A stretch of 64,000 nucleotides of DNA from Saccharibacillus sp. CPCC 101409 (lineage in GTDB: Bacteria; Bacillota; Bacilli; Paenibacillales; Paenibacillaceae). The notes under the pieces were generated by a model. The model was not told the DNA's origin, ran no database searches, and was given only the letters and a program-made list of their open reading frames with translations. Shown here in pieces: positions 7,873 through 15,886 of this stretch. Each line of letters opens with the position of its first letter. Within the stretch, counting starts at the first letter, position 1. A program made the position numbers and the translations under genes. The stretch spans positions 310,001 to 374,000 of the forward strand of contig NZ_JAULSA010000001.1 in assembly GCF_030518235.1 (NCBI RefSeq). Direction: 5' to 3'.

Positions 7873-8289
7873 TTACGACTCCGTCTGCTCCTCGTCCGAG
7901 TCCTGTCCCAAAGGCATCTGTTCGACGGATTCGTAGCGATACAGGGGATGACGCAGCGGTTCGCCCGGCGGGGCTTCGCTTTCTTGGACGCCGGAGACGT
8001 CGATCTGGATGCCGTTCTGCCCGTCCGGCAGCCGCTCGTCGCGGGGCTCGTCTGCCTTGGGCCGCAGCACGGCGCCGCCGGCTTGCGGCTGCGGCGAAAC
8101 CGCCTCGGTTTCGGCCGAGGTAACGCCGGCGCCGGCGGCTCCGCCAGCCGGATTAACCGGCGCAGCCTGGCGCGGCTCGCCTGCGCGCGGAGCGCCGCCG
8201 TGCAGAGCGGCGATCGAACCGGCCGCCGCCGATACGGCCAACAAGCCGAGCGCGGCCGGCCATATGCCGAACTTCTTTCCTTTTGTCAT
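7873..8289 (-). CDS. Secreted or membrane-anchored Ala/Gly/Pro-rich hypothetical protein
   Basis: 138 aa. MTKGKK is followed by a hydrophobic segment (about 8-28) that reads as a signal peptide or anchor. The rest is low complexity: Ala/Gly/Pro-rich to about residue 75, then polar and acidic to the end (DSDEEQTES). No fold or family recognised. A Shine-Dalgarno GAGGAG lies about 9 nt before ATG 8289. The gene follows MarR on the same strand but is about 100 bp downstream, so co-transcription is possible. Confidence 0.55.
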   Translation of the reverse strand: MTKGKKFGIWPAALGLLAVSAAAGSIAALHGGAPRAGEPRQAAPVNPAGGAAGAGVTSAETEAVSPQPQAGGAVLRPKADEPRDERLPDGQNGIQIDVSGVQESEAPPGEPLRHPLYRYESVEQMPLGQDSDEEQTES

Positions 8290-8393
8290 CGCGATAAACT
8301 CCTCTCGTCGTGCGATATCCCGTTCGGCCGATCCGGCCTCGCGGCTTCTTCCCGCTTGGTAGACGACTTCTTTACCGCTTCTTCACTTCTTCG

Positions 8394-8897
8394 CTACTTC
8401 AACTCCGCGTCCACATTGGCCGCGGCTTTCGATGCCAGACGGATCAGTTCGCTGCGTTCTGCGTCTGTCAGACCCCGCGTTGTAATCTCTTCCATCCGCT
8501 GCCACACCCCGGTAATGCGTTCGTTGATGGCCCGGCCTTCGTCGGTCAGCGAGACGAGCGTCACCCGGCCGTCTTCCTGCGAGCGGGAGCGGTTGACCAG
8601 CCCGGATTCTTCCAGCCGTTTGACGGACTTGGCGATAGTCGAATGATCCAGCCTCAGCGCCTGGCCCAGGCTGTTCTGCGATTGGCCGTCGCGGTCCCAG
8701 AGCTGGAATAGGATAATCTCCTGCCCCGCGAACAGCCCGATCTCGCGCAGCATCTGGGCGGCCAGAGCGCGGTGGGAGCGCCCCAGCGCGAAGACGGCGA
8801 AGCTGACCGGGGAACGGTCGCCCGCGCTGAATTCGGAAATGGCCGATGGAGAGGGTAAACCGGAGTCCGGCGGATGTTCGGGAATTTTACGGTTCAT
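8394..8897 (-). CDS. MarR-family transcriptional regulator
   Basis: 167 aa. The winged helix-turn-helix is clear: 'LGQALRLDHSTIAKSVKRLEESGLVNRSRSQEDGRVTLVSLTDEGRAI' (residues about 75-125), including the DxR wing signature (EDGR). MarR proteins are dimeric repressors released by small phenolic or oxidising ligands. Two start codons exist: ATG 8906 touches the Shine-Dalgarno AAAGGAA, so ATG 8897 (MNRKIPE) is preferred. It lies directly downstream of the same-strand quinone-reductase-like gene, with a 150-bp gap, and that gene is its most likely target by proximity. Confidence 0.9.
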   Translation of the reverse strand: MNRKIPEHPPDSGLPSPSAISEFSAGDRSPVSFAVFALGRSHRALAAQMLREIGLFAGQEIILFQLWDRDGQSQNSLGQALRLDHSTIAKSVKRLEESGLVNRSRSQEDGRVTLVSLTDEGRAINERITGVWQRMEEITTRGLTDAERSELIRLASKAAANVDAELK

Positions 8898-9049
8898 TGG
8901 ACACATTTCCTTTCTGATCGGCGGATAGGCGAATACGGGAAGCTTTCAGCGGCTTGTCTCGAGCGACCGGAGGCTTCCCATATTTCTGCGTATCCGTTAT
9001 TGATTTTATTTTAACGGTTATCCATGTCGTGCGCCAGAACATTCAACGC

Positions 9050-9985
9050 TTATCCCCGGGGAGACAGCAGAATCCGGCCGCGTCCGCTGCGGGTTTCGCT
9101 GCGGCGATGCGCTTCTTGGACTTCGCCGATCGGGTAAATGCTGTCGATCTGAGTCTTGAGCGTGCCGTTTGCGATCAGGTCCACGATTTGCAGCAGATCG
9201 TCCCGCGTCGAGAATTTGGTATTGAATTTGCCGGTCGCGCCGTGCGCCGCCGCCTGCTCCGCGTCCGGTTCTTCGAACAGGGAGACGAGCATACCGCCTT
9301 GTTTCAGCACTTTCCACGAACGTTCCTGCGTTTCGCCGCCTACCGTATCGACAACCAGATCGACGTCCTGCACCAGCTGGTCGAACTTTTCGCTGCGATA
9401 ATCGATCACCCGATCCGCTCCGAGCGACTTCACAAACTCCAGGTTGGAGGCCGAAGCGGTCCCGATCACGGTCGCGCCTTTCCACTTGGCGAGCTGAACC
9501 GCAAATTGTCCGACTCCGCCCGCGGCGGCGTGGATCAGCACCGTCTGGCCGCTTTGCAGTTCGCCTTCCGTAAACAGCGCTTTCCAGGCCGAATCCGCTC
9601 CGCCGCGAACCGCCGCGGCTTCGTCGAGCGATAATGAGTCCGGCACTTTGACCAGTTCCTGCTTTTTGGCAACCGCGAATTCCGCATAAGCGCCTGTGAA
9701 CTGGCCGAGCACCCGGTCTCCGGCTTGGAATTCCGTTACGCCTTCGCCGGCCGCTTCGACCGTGCCCGACGCATAGAAGCCGGGAATATAAGGGAAAGTG
9801 ATCGGGAACACTTGTTTAAGCCAGCCGCGGCGAATCTTCCAGTCGAGCGGGATCACGGCGGTGTATTCGAGCCGGACCAGGACTTCGCCGGCCTGCGGCT
9901 GCGGGCGCTCCGTTTGACGCAGTTCCAGTACGTCGGCTTCTCCGTAACGATCGACAAGAACGGCTTGCATGGTTGGGGTTTGCAT
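9050..9985 (-). CDS. NADP-dependent zinc-free MDR oxidoreductase (quinone reductase type)
   Basis: 311 aa. It is a medium-chain dehydrogenase/reductase with a GroES-like N-domain ('PPQAGEVLVRLEYTAVIPLDWKIRRG'-type) and the Rossmann motif 'VLIHAAAGGVGQFAVQLAKWKGA' (about 145-167). The ligands of the structural and catalytic zincs of alcohol dehydrogenases are missing, which places it with quinone oxidoreductases/enone reductases that reduce quinones or unsaturated carbonyls with NADPH. ATG 9985 (MQTPTMQAVL) has AAAGGAGAG 8-9 nt upstream and the family N-terminus. The 28-codon extension upstream does not look like coding sequence. Confidence 0.88.
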   Translation of the reverse strand: MQTPTMQAVLVDRYGEADVLELRQTERPQPQAGEVLVRLEYTAVIPLDWKIRRGWLKQVFPITFPYIPGFYASGTVEAAGEGVTEFQAGDRVLGQFTGAYAEFAVAKKQELVKVPDSLSLDEAAAVRGGADSAWKALFTEGELQSGQTVLIHAAAGGVGQFAVQLAKWKGATVIGTASASNLEFVKSLGADRVIDYRSEKFDQLVQDVDLVVDTVGGETQERSWKVLKQGGMLVSLFEEPDAEQAAAHGATGKFNTKFSTRDDLLQIVDLIANGTLKTQIDSIYPIGEVQEAHRRSETRSGRGRILLSPRG

Positions 9986-10305
9986 AAGTAATCTCTCCTT
10001 TTGGGTTGGGGTTTCAAGCGGGAAAGCAGGATGAATACGATTTACGTTGCCGGCCACACAAATATACATCCGAATTATGTGGTTGGCAACATATAATTTT
10101 AAGTTTTTTGAAATTAAATGAAAACTGCGTAAAAATCCGTCGGCAATAAAATCGAATACCTGACATGGGATTTAGAGTCTTTTTTGCGAATGTCCGCTTG
10201 GAGGAGACAACGTACTGGATGAAAAGGATACGATGCCCGGCGGCCGGAAGATAAAAAGTGTGATTAAAAGATAATTTACCGAGGTTATATTAGATTTTTA
10301 TTCCT

Positions 10306-10311
10306 TATAAT
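10306..10311 (+). promoter_or_regulatory. Possible -10 box in a 594-bp gap before the ABC operon
   Basis: The region 10087-10680 has no gene I can support. It contains a consensus TATAAT (10306-10311) with a poor -35, and a perfect CG-centred palindrome GAAACGTTTC at 10424-10433, the kind of operator LacI-family proteins bind. The long leader suggests regulated transcription of the ABC genes, but no riboswitch fold was recognised. Confidence 0.35.
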
Positions 10312-10680
10312 GGTCCTGTGTTAAGGGGTATAAAAGGCTTTTGAAAAGGAAAGATTTAACGAACGCAGCGGTAAAAACCGAGAAACGGAGCCGACCGGCG
10401 GTAAAATATTTGAAAAAAGAATAGAAACGTTTCGATTCATCTCTCTTTTAATGAAGGAAAAAAATTTTACGGAATAACCATTGGAGTCATAATACATTAC
10501 ATAAAGAAGGCGAATTGCAAAAAACGATTGCCAAGTGGAGGCTCTTTGTGTAAGTTATATTCACCCGGTTCGAAGCCATCCGTTAACCGATACTCCAATA
10601 TACATAATATTTATAAAATGTTGGGCGGATTGAATGGAGCAGAGCGGGCAGAATGCGATCTTGAGGGGAGCGGACTGTTC

Positions 10681-12342
10681 ATGAGAAAAAGATTGTCCCT
10701 GTTGTTCACTCTGGTATTATCGCTTGTTCTGATACTGGCGGGCTGCGGAGGCGGCGGAAAAGAAGCGGCCGAAACGGGCTCGACGGATACCGGAAGCGAA
10801 GCGGCAACGACGACTCCCGAAGCGGGAGGCAGCGGCGGAACGCTGGTTGTCGGACGCGGCGGGGATTCCGCGGCGCTCGATCCGGCAATCGTCACCGACG
10901 GCGAATCGATCAAGATCGCGCAGCAGGTATTCGATCCGCTGCTGGCGTATAAATCCGGCACGACGGAAGTCGAAGGCGCGCTTGCGGAAAGCTGGGAAAT
11001 CTCCGACGATGCGCTGACGTATACGTTCAAACTGCGCCAGGGCGTCAAGTTCCACGACGGAACCGATTTTAACGCCGATGCGGTCGTATTCAACTTCAAC
11101 CGCTGGAGCGATCCGAACAGCAAATTCAAATTCGAAGGCGATTCGTTCGATTACTACGATTCGATGTTCGGCCCGGACGGCAGCCGCGTCATCAAGAGCG
11201 TCGAAGCGAAAGACGAATCGACCGTGGTTATTACGCTGAATCAGCCGCAGGCTCCGTTCCTGCAGAACCTGGCGATGCCGGCGTTCTCGATCGCAAGTCC
11301 GGCCGCCGTCGAGAAATCGGGCGCCGACTTCAAGTCGAATCCGGTCGGAACCGGACCGTTCGTATTCAAGGAATGGAAACGCAGCGATTCGATTACCCTG
11401 GATAAGAACCCGGACTACTGGCAGGAAGGCCTGCCCAAGCTCGATAAAGTCATCGTCCGCTCGATCCCGGACAACACCGCGCGCTTCAACGCGCTGCAAA
11501 ACGGCGAGATCGACCTGATGGAAGATCTCAGCCCGGACGATCTGGCGACGCTGGAAAGCAATCCGGATCTGCAAAAGTTCAACCGTCCTCCGTTCAACGT
11601 CGGCTATCTCGGCTTCAATGTCGAGAAGAAACCGTTCGACGATCCGAAGGTGCGCATCGCGCTGAGCCACGCGGTGGACAAGCAGGGCATTATCGACGCA
11701 TTCTTCGCGGGACAGGCCGAACCGGCCAAGAACCCGATGCCGCCGTCGCTGTGGGGCTACAACGACAGCATCGAAGACTACGATTACAACCTGGACGAAG
11801 CCAAGAAGCTGCTGGCCGACGCCGGTTATCCGAACGGAATCGACCAGGCGCTGACGTTCTACGCGATGCCGGTGCCTCGTCCGTATATGCCGGACGGCCG
11901 CAAAGTCGCCGAAGTGATCCAGGCCAGCTTCGAGCAGATCGGCGTCAAGGTCAATATCGAATCGCCGGAGTGGGCGACTTACCTGGACGATCTGAAGAAC
12001 GGCAAGAAAGCCGATCTGTTCATGCTCGGCTGGACGGGCGACAACGGCGACCCGGACAACTTCCTGTACACGCTGCTCGACAAAGATTCGATCGGCAGCA
12101 ACAACTACAGCCGCTACGTCAGCGAGCCGCTGCACGAGCTGCTGGTCAAAGCGCAGCAGGAAACGGACCAGGACGCGCGCGCCAAGCTGTATGAAGAAGC
12201 GCAGGTCATTATTCACGACGACGCGCCGTGGGTGCCGCTGGTGCATTCCACGCCGCTGCTGGCCGGAAGCGCGAAAGTGCAGGGTTACGTGCCTTCGCCG
12301 ACAGGCTCCGAGCCTTACGCGGACATCTCGATTGGGCAGTAA
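10681..12342 (+). CDS. ABC transporter solute-binding lipoprotein, peptide/nickel class (SBP_bac_5)
   Basis: 553 aa. It has a lipoprotein signal peptide with lipobox LAGC (Cys22), then a Gly/Ser/Thr-rich linker to about residue 55 and a full cluster C solute-binding fold. Family marks include 'DPAIVTDGESIKIAQQVFDPLLAYKSG', 'ALAESWEISDDALTYTFKLRQGVKFHDG' and 'VGTGPFVFKEW'. These proteins present oligopeptides, or sometimes oligosaccharides or nickel, to a DppB/DppC-type permease. ATG 10681 is chosen because it starts the signal peptide and has GAGGGGAG 9 nt upstream. The longer upstream frame (from 10528) would bury the signal peptide. It is the first gene of a three-gene operon. Confidence 0.92.
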   Translation: MRKRLSLLFTLVLSLVLILAGCGGGGKEAAETGSTDTGSEAATTTPEAGGSGGTLVVGRGGDSAALDPAIVTDGESIKIAQQVFDPLLAYKSGTTEVEGALAESWEISDDALTYTFKLRQGVKFHDGTDFNADAVVFNFNRWSDPNSKFKFEGDSFDYYDSMFGPDGSRVIKSVEAKDESTVVITLNQPQAPFLQNLAMPAFSIASPAAVEKSGADFKSNPVGTGPFVFKEWKRSDSITLDKNPDYWQEGLPKLDKVIVRSIPDNTARFNALQNGEIDLMEDLSPDDLATLESNPDLQKFNRPPFNVGYLGFNVEKKPFDDPKVRIALSHAVDKQGIIDAFFAGQAEPAKNPMPPSLWGYNDSIEDYDYNLDEAKKLLADAGYPNGIDQALTFYAMPVPRPYMPDGRKVAEVIQASFEQIGVKVNIESPEWATYLDDLKNGKKADLFMLGWTGDNGDPDNFLYTLLDKDSIGSNNYSRYVSEPLHELLVKAQQETDQDARAKLYEEAQVIIHDDAPWVPLVHSTPLLAGSAKVQGYVPSPTGSEPYADISIGQ

Positions 12343-12378
12343 ACGCAAGCAAACGGTAAGCGAATAGTTTCAATTCGG

Positions 12379-12419
12379 GTCCGGAAGGAGCCTCGCGAAC
12401 GGCGAAGCTCCCTTCGGAC
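12379..12419 (+). other. Intercistronic hairpin after the binding-protein gene
   Basis: GTCCGGAAGGAGC at 12379-12391 pairs with GCTCCCTTCGGAC at 12407-12419, with a further TCG/CGA pair inside. No U-run follows. Such hairpins between a binding-protein gene and its permease genes commonly stabilise the upstream mRNA and allow more binding protein than permease. Confidence 0.6.
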
Positions 12420-12442
12420 TTTCCTGAATGGATGGTGGACTA

Positions 12443-13447
12443 GTGGGTTCTTACATTGCCAAACGACTTCTGATTCTTATTCCGGTCCTGCTGGGCATGA
12501 CCATGATCGTTTTCTCGATCATCCATGCGATTCCCGGCGATCCGGCCGATACCATCCTCGGCGAGAAAGCGACCGAGGCGTCCAAGCAGGCGCTGCGCGA
12601 CCAGCTCGGGCTGGACCGGCCGTGGCTGGAGCAGTACGGCAAATACCTGGGCGACCTGCTGACCGGCGATCTGGGCAATTCGATCCGCACGCGCGCGCCG
12701 ATCTCGCAGGAGATCGGGCCTTATCTCGCGGCGACGTTCGAATTGACGGCGGCGAGCATGCTGTTCGCGGTATTTTTCGGCGTCAACGCCGGGATTGTCA
12801 GCGCCTGGAAGCATAATTCGTGGTTCGACTACATCTGCATGCTGATCGCGCTGATCGGCGTCTCGCTGCCGATCTTCTGGCTGGGGCTGATGGAGCAGTG
12901 GATCTTCGCCAACGAACTGCACTGGCTGCCTTCGAGCGGACGCCTCAACGTCCGGGACCCGCTCGAAGCCGTGACCGGCTTCTACGTGATCGACGCGATT
13001 ATCCAGGGGCAGTTCGGGCAGCTGTGGACCGTCATTAAGCACCTGGTGCTGCCGGCCGTCGCGCTGGGCACGATTCCGATGGCGGTGATCGCGCGTATGA
13101 CGCGCTCCAGCATGCTGGAAGTCATGCAGCTCGATTATGTGCGCACGGCGCGGGCGAAAGGGCTGTCGCAGTTCACGGTCGTGTACCGGCACGCGCTCAA
13201 GAATTCGTTTATTCCCGTGCTGACGGTTATCGGCATCCAGACCGGCGCGCTGCTCGGCGGCGCCGTGCTGACCGAGACCATTTTCGCCTGGCCGGGCATC
13301 GGGCGCTATATCTTCGAAGCGATCAGCAACCGGGATTATCCGGTGATCCAGTCCGGCATCCTGATCGTCGCGATCATCTTCGTACTGATAAATCTGCTGG
13401 TGGATCTGCTGTACGTCGTGTTCGATCCGCGCATCCAGTACAAATAG
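12443..13447 (+). CDS. ABC transporter permease, DppB/OppB type
   Basis: 334 aa with the DppB pattern: N-terminal 'YIAKRLLILIPVLLGMTMIVFSIIHAIPGDPA', about six membrane segments, and the EAA loop 'LDYVRTARAKGLSQFTVVYRHALKNSFIPVLTVIG'. It forms half of the membrane channel with the next gene. GTG 12443 (GSYIAKRL) is preferred over ATG 12428 since GGTGG lies 6 nt before it and the ATG has no Shine-Dalgarno. Import cargo is likely peptides, but cluster C transporters in this group also take oligosaccharides. Confidence 0.92.
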   Translation: MGSYIAKRLLILIPVLLGMTMIVFSIIHAIPGDPADTILGEKATEASKQALRDQLGLDRPWLEQYGKYLGDLLTGDLGNSIRTRAPISQEIGPYLAATFELTAASMLFAVFFGVNAGIVSAWKHNSWFDYICMLIALIGVSLPIFWLGLMEQWIFANELHWLPSSGRLNVRDPLEAVTGFYVIDAIIQGQFGQLWTVIKHLVLPAVALGTIPMAVIARMTRSSMLEVMQLDYVRTARAKGLSQFTVVYRHALKNSFIPVLTVIGIQTGALLGGAVLTETIFAWPGIGRYIFEAISNRDYPVIQSGILIVAIIFVLINLLVDLLYVVFDPRIQYK

Positions 13448-13457
13448 GAGGGACACC

Positions 13458-14363
13458 ATGAGCGACGCATTTCTGAAGGCCGGACCGCGGCCCGTCGATA
13501 AATCGGCGAACAAAGCTCAGCCGGGCCCCTGGAAAGATGCGGCCAGATCGTTCGCACGCAACAAGCTCGCCGTAATCGGTCTCGGACTCGTGATCTTTTT
13601 CGTTCTTCTGGCGCTGGTCGCCCCGCTGATTATGCCTTACGACTACAAAGCCCAGGTGCTGGCGGACCGGCTGAAAGCGCCGTCCGGCGACCACTGGTTC
13701 GGCACCGACGATCTCGGGCGCGACATTTTCAGCCGGGCCATCTACGGGGCGAGGCTTTCGCTCTGGGTCGGCTTTATGTCCGTGATCGGCTCGATCGTGA
13801 TCGGGACGCTGCTGGGCATTATAGCCGGCTTCTACGGCAAATGGGTGGATATGATCATTTCGCGTCTGTTCGATATCCTGCTTGCGTTTCCGGGCATCCT
13901 GCTGGCGATCGCCATCGTCGCCATTCTCGGCCCGTCGCTGCAAAACGCGCTGTATGCGATCGCGATCGTCAATATCCCGACTTACGGACGTCTCGTCCGT
14001 TCGCGGGTGCTGTCGCTGCGGCAGGAAGAGTTTATCACGGCGGCCCGGGCGCTCGGCGCGAACAACGGTCGCATCCTGTTCAGGCATATCCTGCCGAACA
14101 GCCTGACGCCGATTATCGTGCAGGGCACGCTCGGCGTCGCCACGGCGATTATCGAAGCGGCCGGCCTGGGCTTTCTCGGCCTCGGCGCGCAGCCGCCGGA
14201 ACCGGAATGGGGCAAGATGCTGTCCGACTCGCGCCAGTTTATCCAGACCGCGCCGTGGACCGTTATTTTCCCGGGATTGTGTATTCTGCTGACCTCGCTC
14301 GGCTTCAACCTGATGGGCGACGGACTGCGTGATACATTCGATCCGAAGATGAAAGGGCGTTAA
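13458..14363 (+). CDS. ABC transporter permease, DppC/OppC type
   Basis: 301 aa. It shows 'HWFGTDDLGRDIFSRAIYGARLSLWVGF' (DppC signature), about six membrane segments and the EAA loop 'ITAARALGANNGRILFRHILPNSLTPIIVQ'. AGGAGGG precedes ATG 13458 and the gap after the DppB-type gene is 10 bp, so they are co-translated. No DppD/DppF ATPase genes follow; the operon ends at the terminator 14412-14440. The ATPases must come from another locus, as in some other binding-protein/permease operons, or the system depends on a shared ATPase. Confidence 0.92.
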   Translation: MSDAFLKAGPRPVDKSANKAQPGPWKDAARSFARNKLAVIGLGLVIFFVLLALVAPLIMPYDYKAQVLADRLKAPSGDHWFGTDDLGRDIFSRAIYGARLSLWVGFMSVIGSIVIGTLLGIIAGFYGKWVDMIISRLFDILLAFPGILLAIAIVAILGPSLQNALYAIAIVNIPTYGRLVRSRVLSLRQEEFITAARALGANNGRILFRHILPNSLTPIIVQGTLGVATAIIEAAGLGFLGLGAQPPEPEWGKMLSDSRQFIQTAPWTVIFPGLCILLTSLGFNLMGDGLRDTFDPKMKGR

Positions 14364-14411
14364 GGCTTAGGGAAGACCTGCCGACAAAAAAAGCGCTGCA
14401 AGCAAAAAGAA

Positions 14412-14440
14412 GAGAGGCCGCGGATCGATCGCGGCCTCTC
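14412..14440. terminator. Bidirectional terminator
   Basis: Perfect 11-bp stem GAGAGGCCGCG / CGCGGCCTCTC with a 7-nt loop, followed by TTTATT on the plus strand and by a TCTTCTTTTT run on the minus strand. It separates the ABC operon from the convergent ROK gene. Confidence 0.85.
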
Positions 14441-14470
14441 TTTATTGTGCGGACTATCCGCGATTCGGTG

Positions 14471-15637
14471 CTACTGTCCTTCTTCGGCGGACAAATTGAG
14501 CACCGGCACGTTGAGAAAATTCGAGATGGCAAGCGCGCAGGCGCCCATCACGGAAGAATTGTCGATCGTGGACAGCGCCAGTTTGCGGTAATGGCTGATC
14601 TGGGAATGCAGGTTGGCATGGATTTGCTCCAGGGAACCCGGGTACATTCGCAGCAGCTCGCTGTTGATCACCACCACTTCGGGATTGTAGAGATTGATGA
14701 CGTTGTTCAGTCCGATCGAGAGATAATAAATAAACTGCTTCATGATCTCGTGCACGTCGGCGTCGTCTTGTTCGAGCCATTGTCCGATCCGCTCGTAGGT
14801 AATCGGTCCCGTATTTTTTTTGTCGGATAAATATTCGAATACGCTTGTTTCCGACGCGTATTTCTCCCAGCAGCCGCGGTTGCCGCAGGCGCAGGGTTTG
14901 CCCTCTGGCACGATAATCATATGGCCGATTTCGCCGGCGAATCCGTCGTGTCCGCGGAAGAATTTGTTGTTCAGGATCATGCCCAGGCCGATGCCGGAAT
15001 GCAGCGTGACGCACAGCAGGTTTTCGGTTTCGTGATGGATAAACACACTCTCCGCGAAAGAGCTGAGGTTGGCGTTGTTTTCCAGGTGGACTTTCATGCC
15101 GACCGCGGCTTCCAGATCGCTTTTGAGATGCACGCCGGTCCAATTGAAGCGGGGCACGTATTGAATGATTTCGTTGTTCGACACCAGGCCGTGTACGGAC
15201 ACGACGATGCCGACGATGCCGTAGCGGCTGCCTGAGAACCGTTCCCGGTACTTGAGGATATATTGAGTGAGCAGCCGGAGAATATCCGGATAGCCGTGCG
15301 ATTCCAGCGCCGCGGTTTCCGCGGATACCCGGCGTCCGAGCAGATCGGTGACGGTAAAGGAGATTCGCCCGTAATCCAGATCGATGCCCAGCGCGTACCC
15401 GGCTTGTCCGTTCAGGGACAGCTGGATCGGTTTTCTGCCCACCGCGTTGTGCTCCAGATGCGTTTCGACAACAAGTTCTTCGTTCAGGAGGTCGGCGACC
15501 TGGGCGGATATCGTCGCTCGGGTCAAAGCGGTGATTTTGGACAAGTCGGCCCTGGATGCCATTCTTTCTTTGAGGATTTCCTGGATAATTAACGAACGAT
15601 TGATTTGCTTGATATATGAGGCGTCACCGGTTATCAT
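14471..15637 (-). CDS. ROK-family transcriptional repressor (XylR/NagC-like)
   Basis: 388 aa. The N-terminal winged helix ('RSLIIQEILKERMASRADLSKITALTRATISAQVADLLNEELV', about 14-57) is followed by a ROK actin-like fold. The ROK zinc site is present with Cys249, Cys251 and Cys256 in CACGNRGCWE and an upstream GH pair. Such proteins repress sugar genes and release DNA when they bind a sugar or sugar phosphate. It is divergent from the GPH symporter gene, whose promoter region carries a palindrome (15834-15846), so it probably controls that gene and itself. The C-terminus lies 31 bp from the terminator. It is close to XylR by layout, but there are no xylose genes here and the ligand may be a glycoside or uronate. 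Confidence 0.9.
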   Translation of the reverse strand: MITGDASYIKQINRSLIIQEILKERMASRADLSKITALTRATISAQVADLLNEELVVETHLEHNAVGRKPIQLSLNGQAGYALGIDLDYGRISFTVTDLLGRRVSAETAALESHGYPDILRLLTQYILKYRERFSGSRYGIVGIVVSVHGLVSNNEIIQYVPRFNWTGVHLKSDLEAAVGMKVHLENNANLSSFAESVFIHHETENLLCVTLHSGIGLGMILNNKFFRGHDGFAGEIGHMIIVPEGKPCACGNRGCWEKYASETSVFEYLSDKKNTGPITYERIGQWLEQDDADVHEIMKQFIYYLSIGLNNVINLYNPEVVVINSELLRMYPGSLEQIHANLHSQISHYRKLALSTIDNSSVMGACALAISNFLNVPVLNLSAEEGQ

Positions 15638-15764
15638 TCCTGTCCTCCAGTTCGAACGTATTCACAATTCCGATTATAACATTAATCATCTTGAATAAGG
15701 CCGGCGCCCAGAAAAAGTAAATTGCAAGAAGAGGAAATTGACTTTCCGGAAAAATATATAAATT

Positions 15765-15814
15765 TTAAAACGCTTACAAAAGGTGTTGACGCTCGGATTT
15801 GGAGATGGTAACCT
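15765..15814 (+). promoter_or_regulatory. Promoter of the GPH symporter with a cre-like box
   Basis: TTGACG (15786-15791), 17-bp spacer, TAACCT (15809-15814). Just upstream, 15765-15778 read on the minus strand is TGTAAGCGTTTTAA, which matches the cre consensus TGTAANCGNTNNCA except for one position. Carbon catabolite control by CcpA is inferred. Confidence 0.5.
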
Positions 15815-15833
15815 GTATCTGCCTTAATTGATA

Positions 15834-15846
15834 AGTTTACTAAACT
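15834..15846. promoter_or_regulatory. Palindromic operator candidate for the ROK repressor
   Basis: AGTTTA-C-TAAACT is a perfect inverted repeat about 20 bp downstream of the symporter -10 box and upstream of its ribosome binding site. A related half site, AGTTTAGTAAA, occurs at 27093-27103 ahead of kdgA. Binding by the divergent ROK protein is inferred from position. Confidence 0.5.
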
Positions 15847-15886
15847 AATTAATAAGGCGTTATTATTATCCATGGGAGGGCTATGA

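Noticed and set aside
10424-10433. cre site in the ABC operon leader
   Set aside because: GAAACGTTTC is a CG-centred palindrome but lacks the TG...CA ends of the cre consensus; kept only as a generic LacI-type palindrome.
10087-10680. A riboswitch or small peptide gene before the ABC operon
   Set aside because: No conserved aptamer motif was recognised, and the short ATG frames lack the combination of Shine-Dalgarno and protein-like sequence. A GTG-TAA pair after GGAGG at about 10552 is too short to support.
10717-12348. A 543-residue minus-strand frame over the ABC binding protein
   Set aside because: The plus-strand solute-binding lipoprotein with signal peptide, lipobox and Shine-Dalgarno is unambiguous; the opposite frame is Arg/Val-rich shadow.
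14454-15143. A second minus-strand frame (229 aa) within the ROK gene
   Set aside because: It is one frame off a clearly coding ROK sequence with zinc cysteines in the right places, so it is not an alternative gene.
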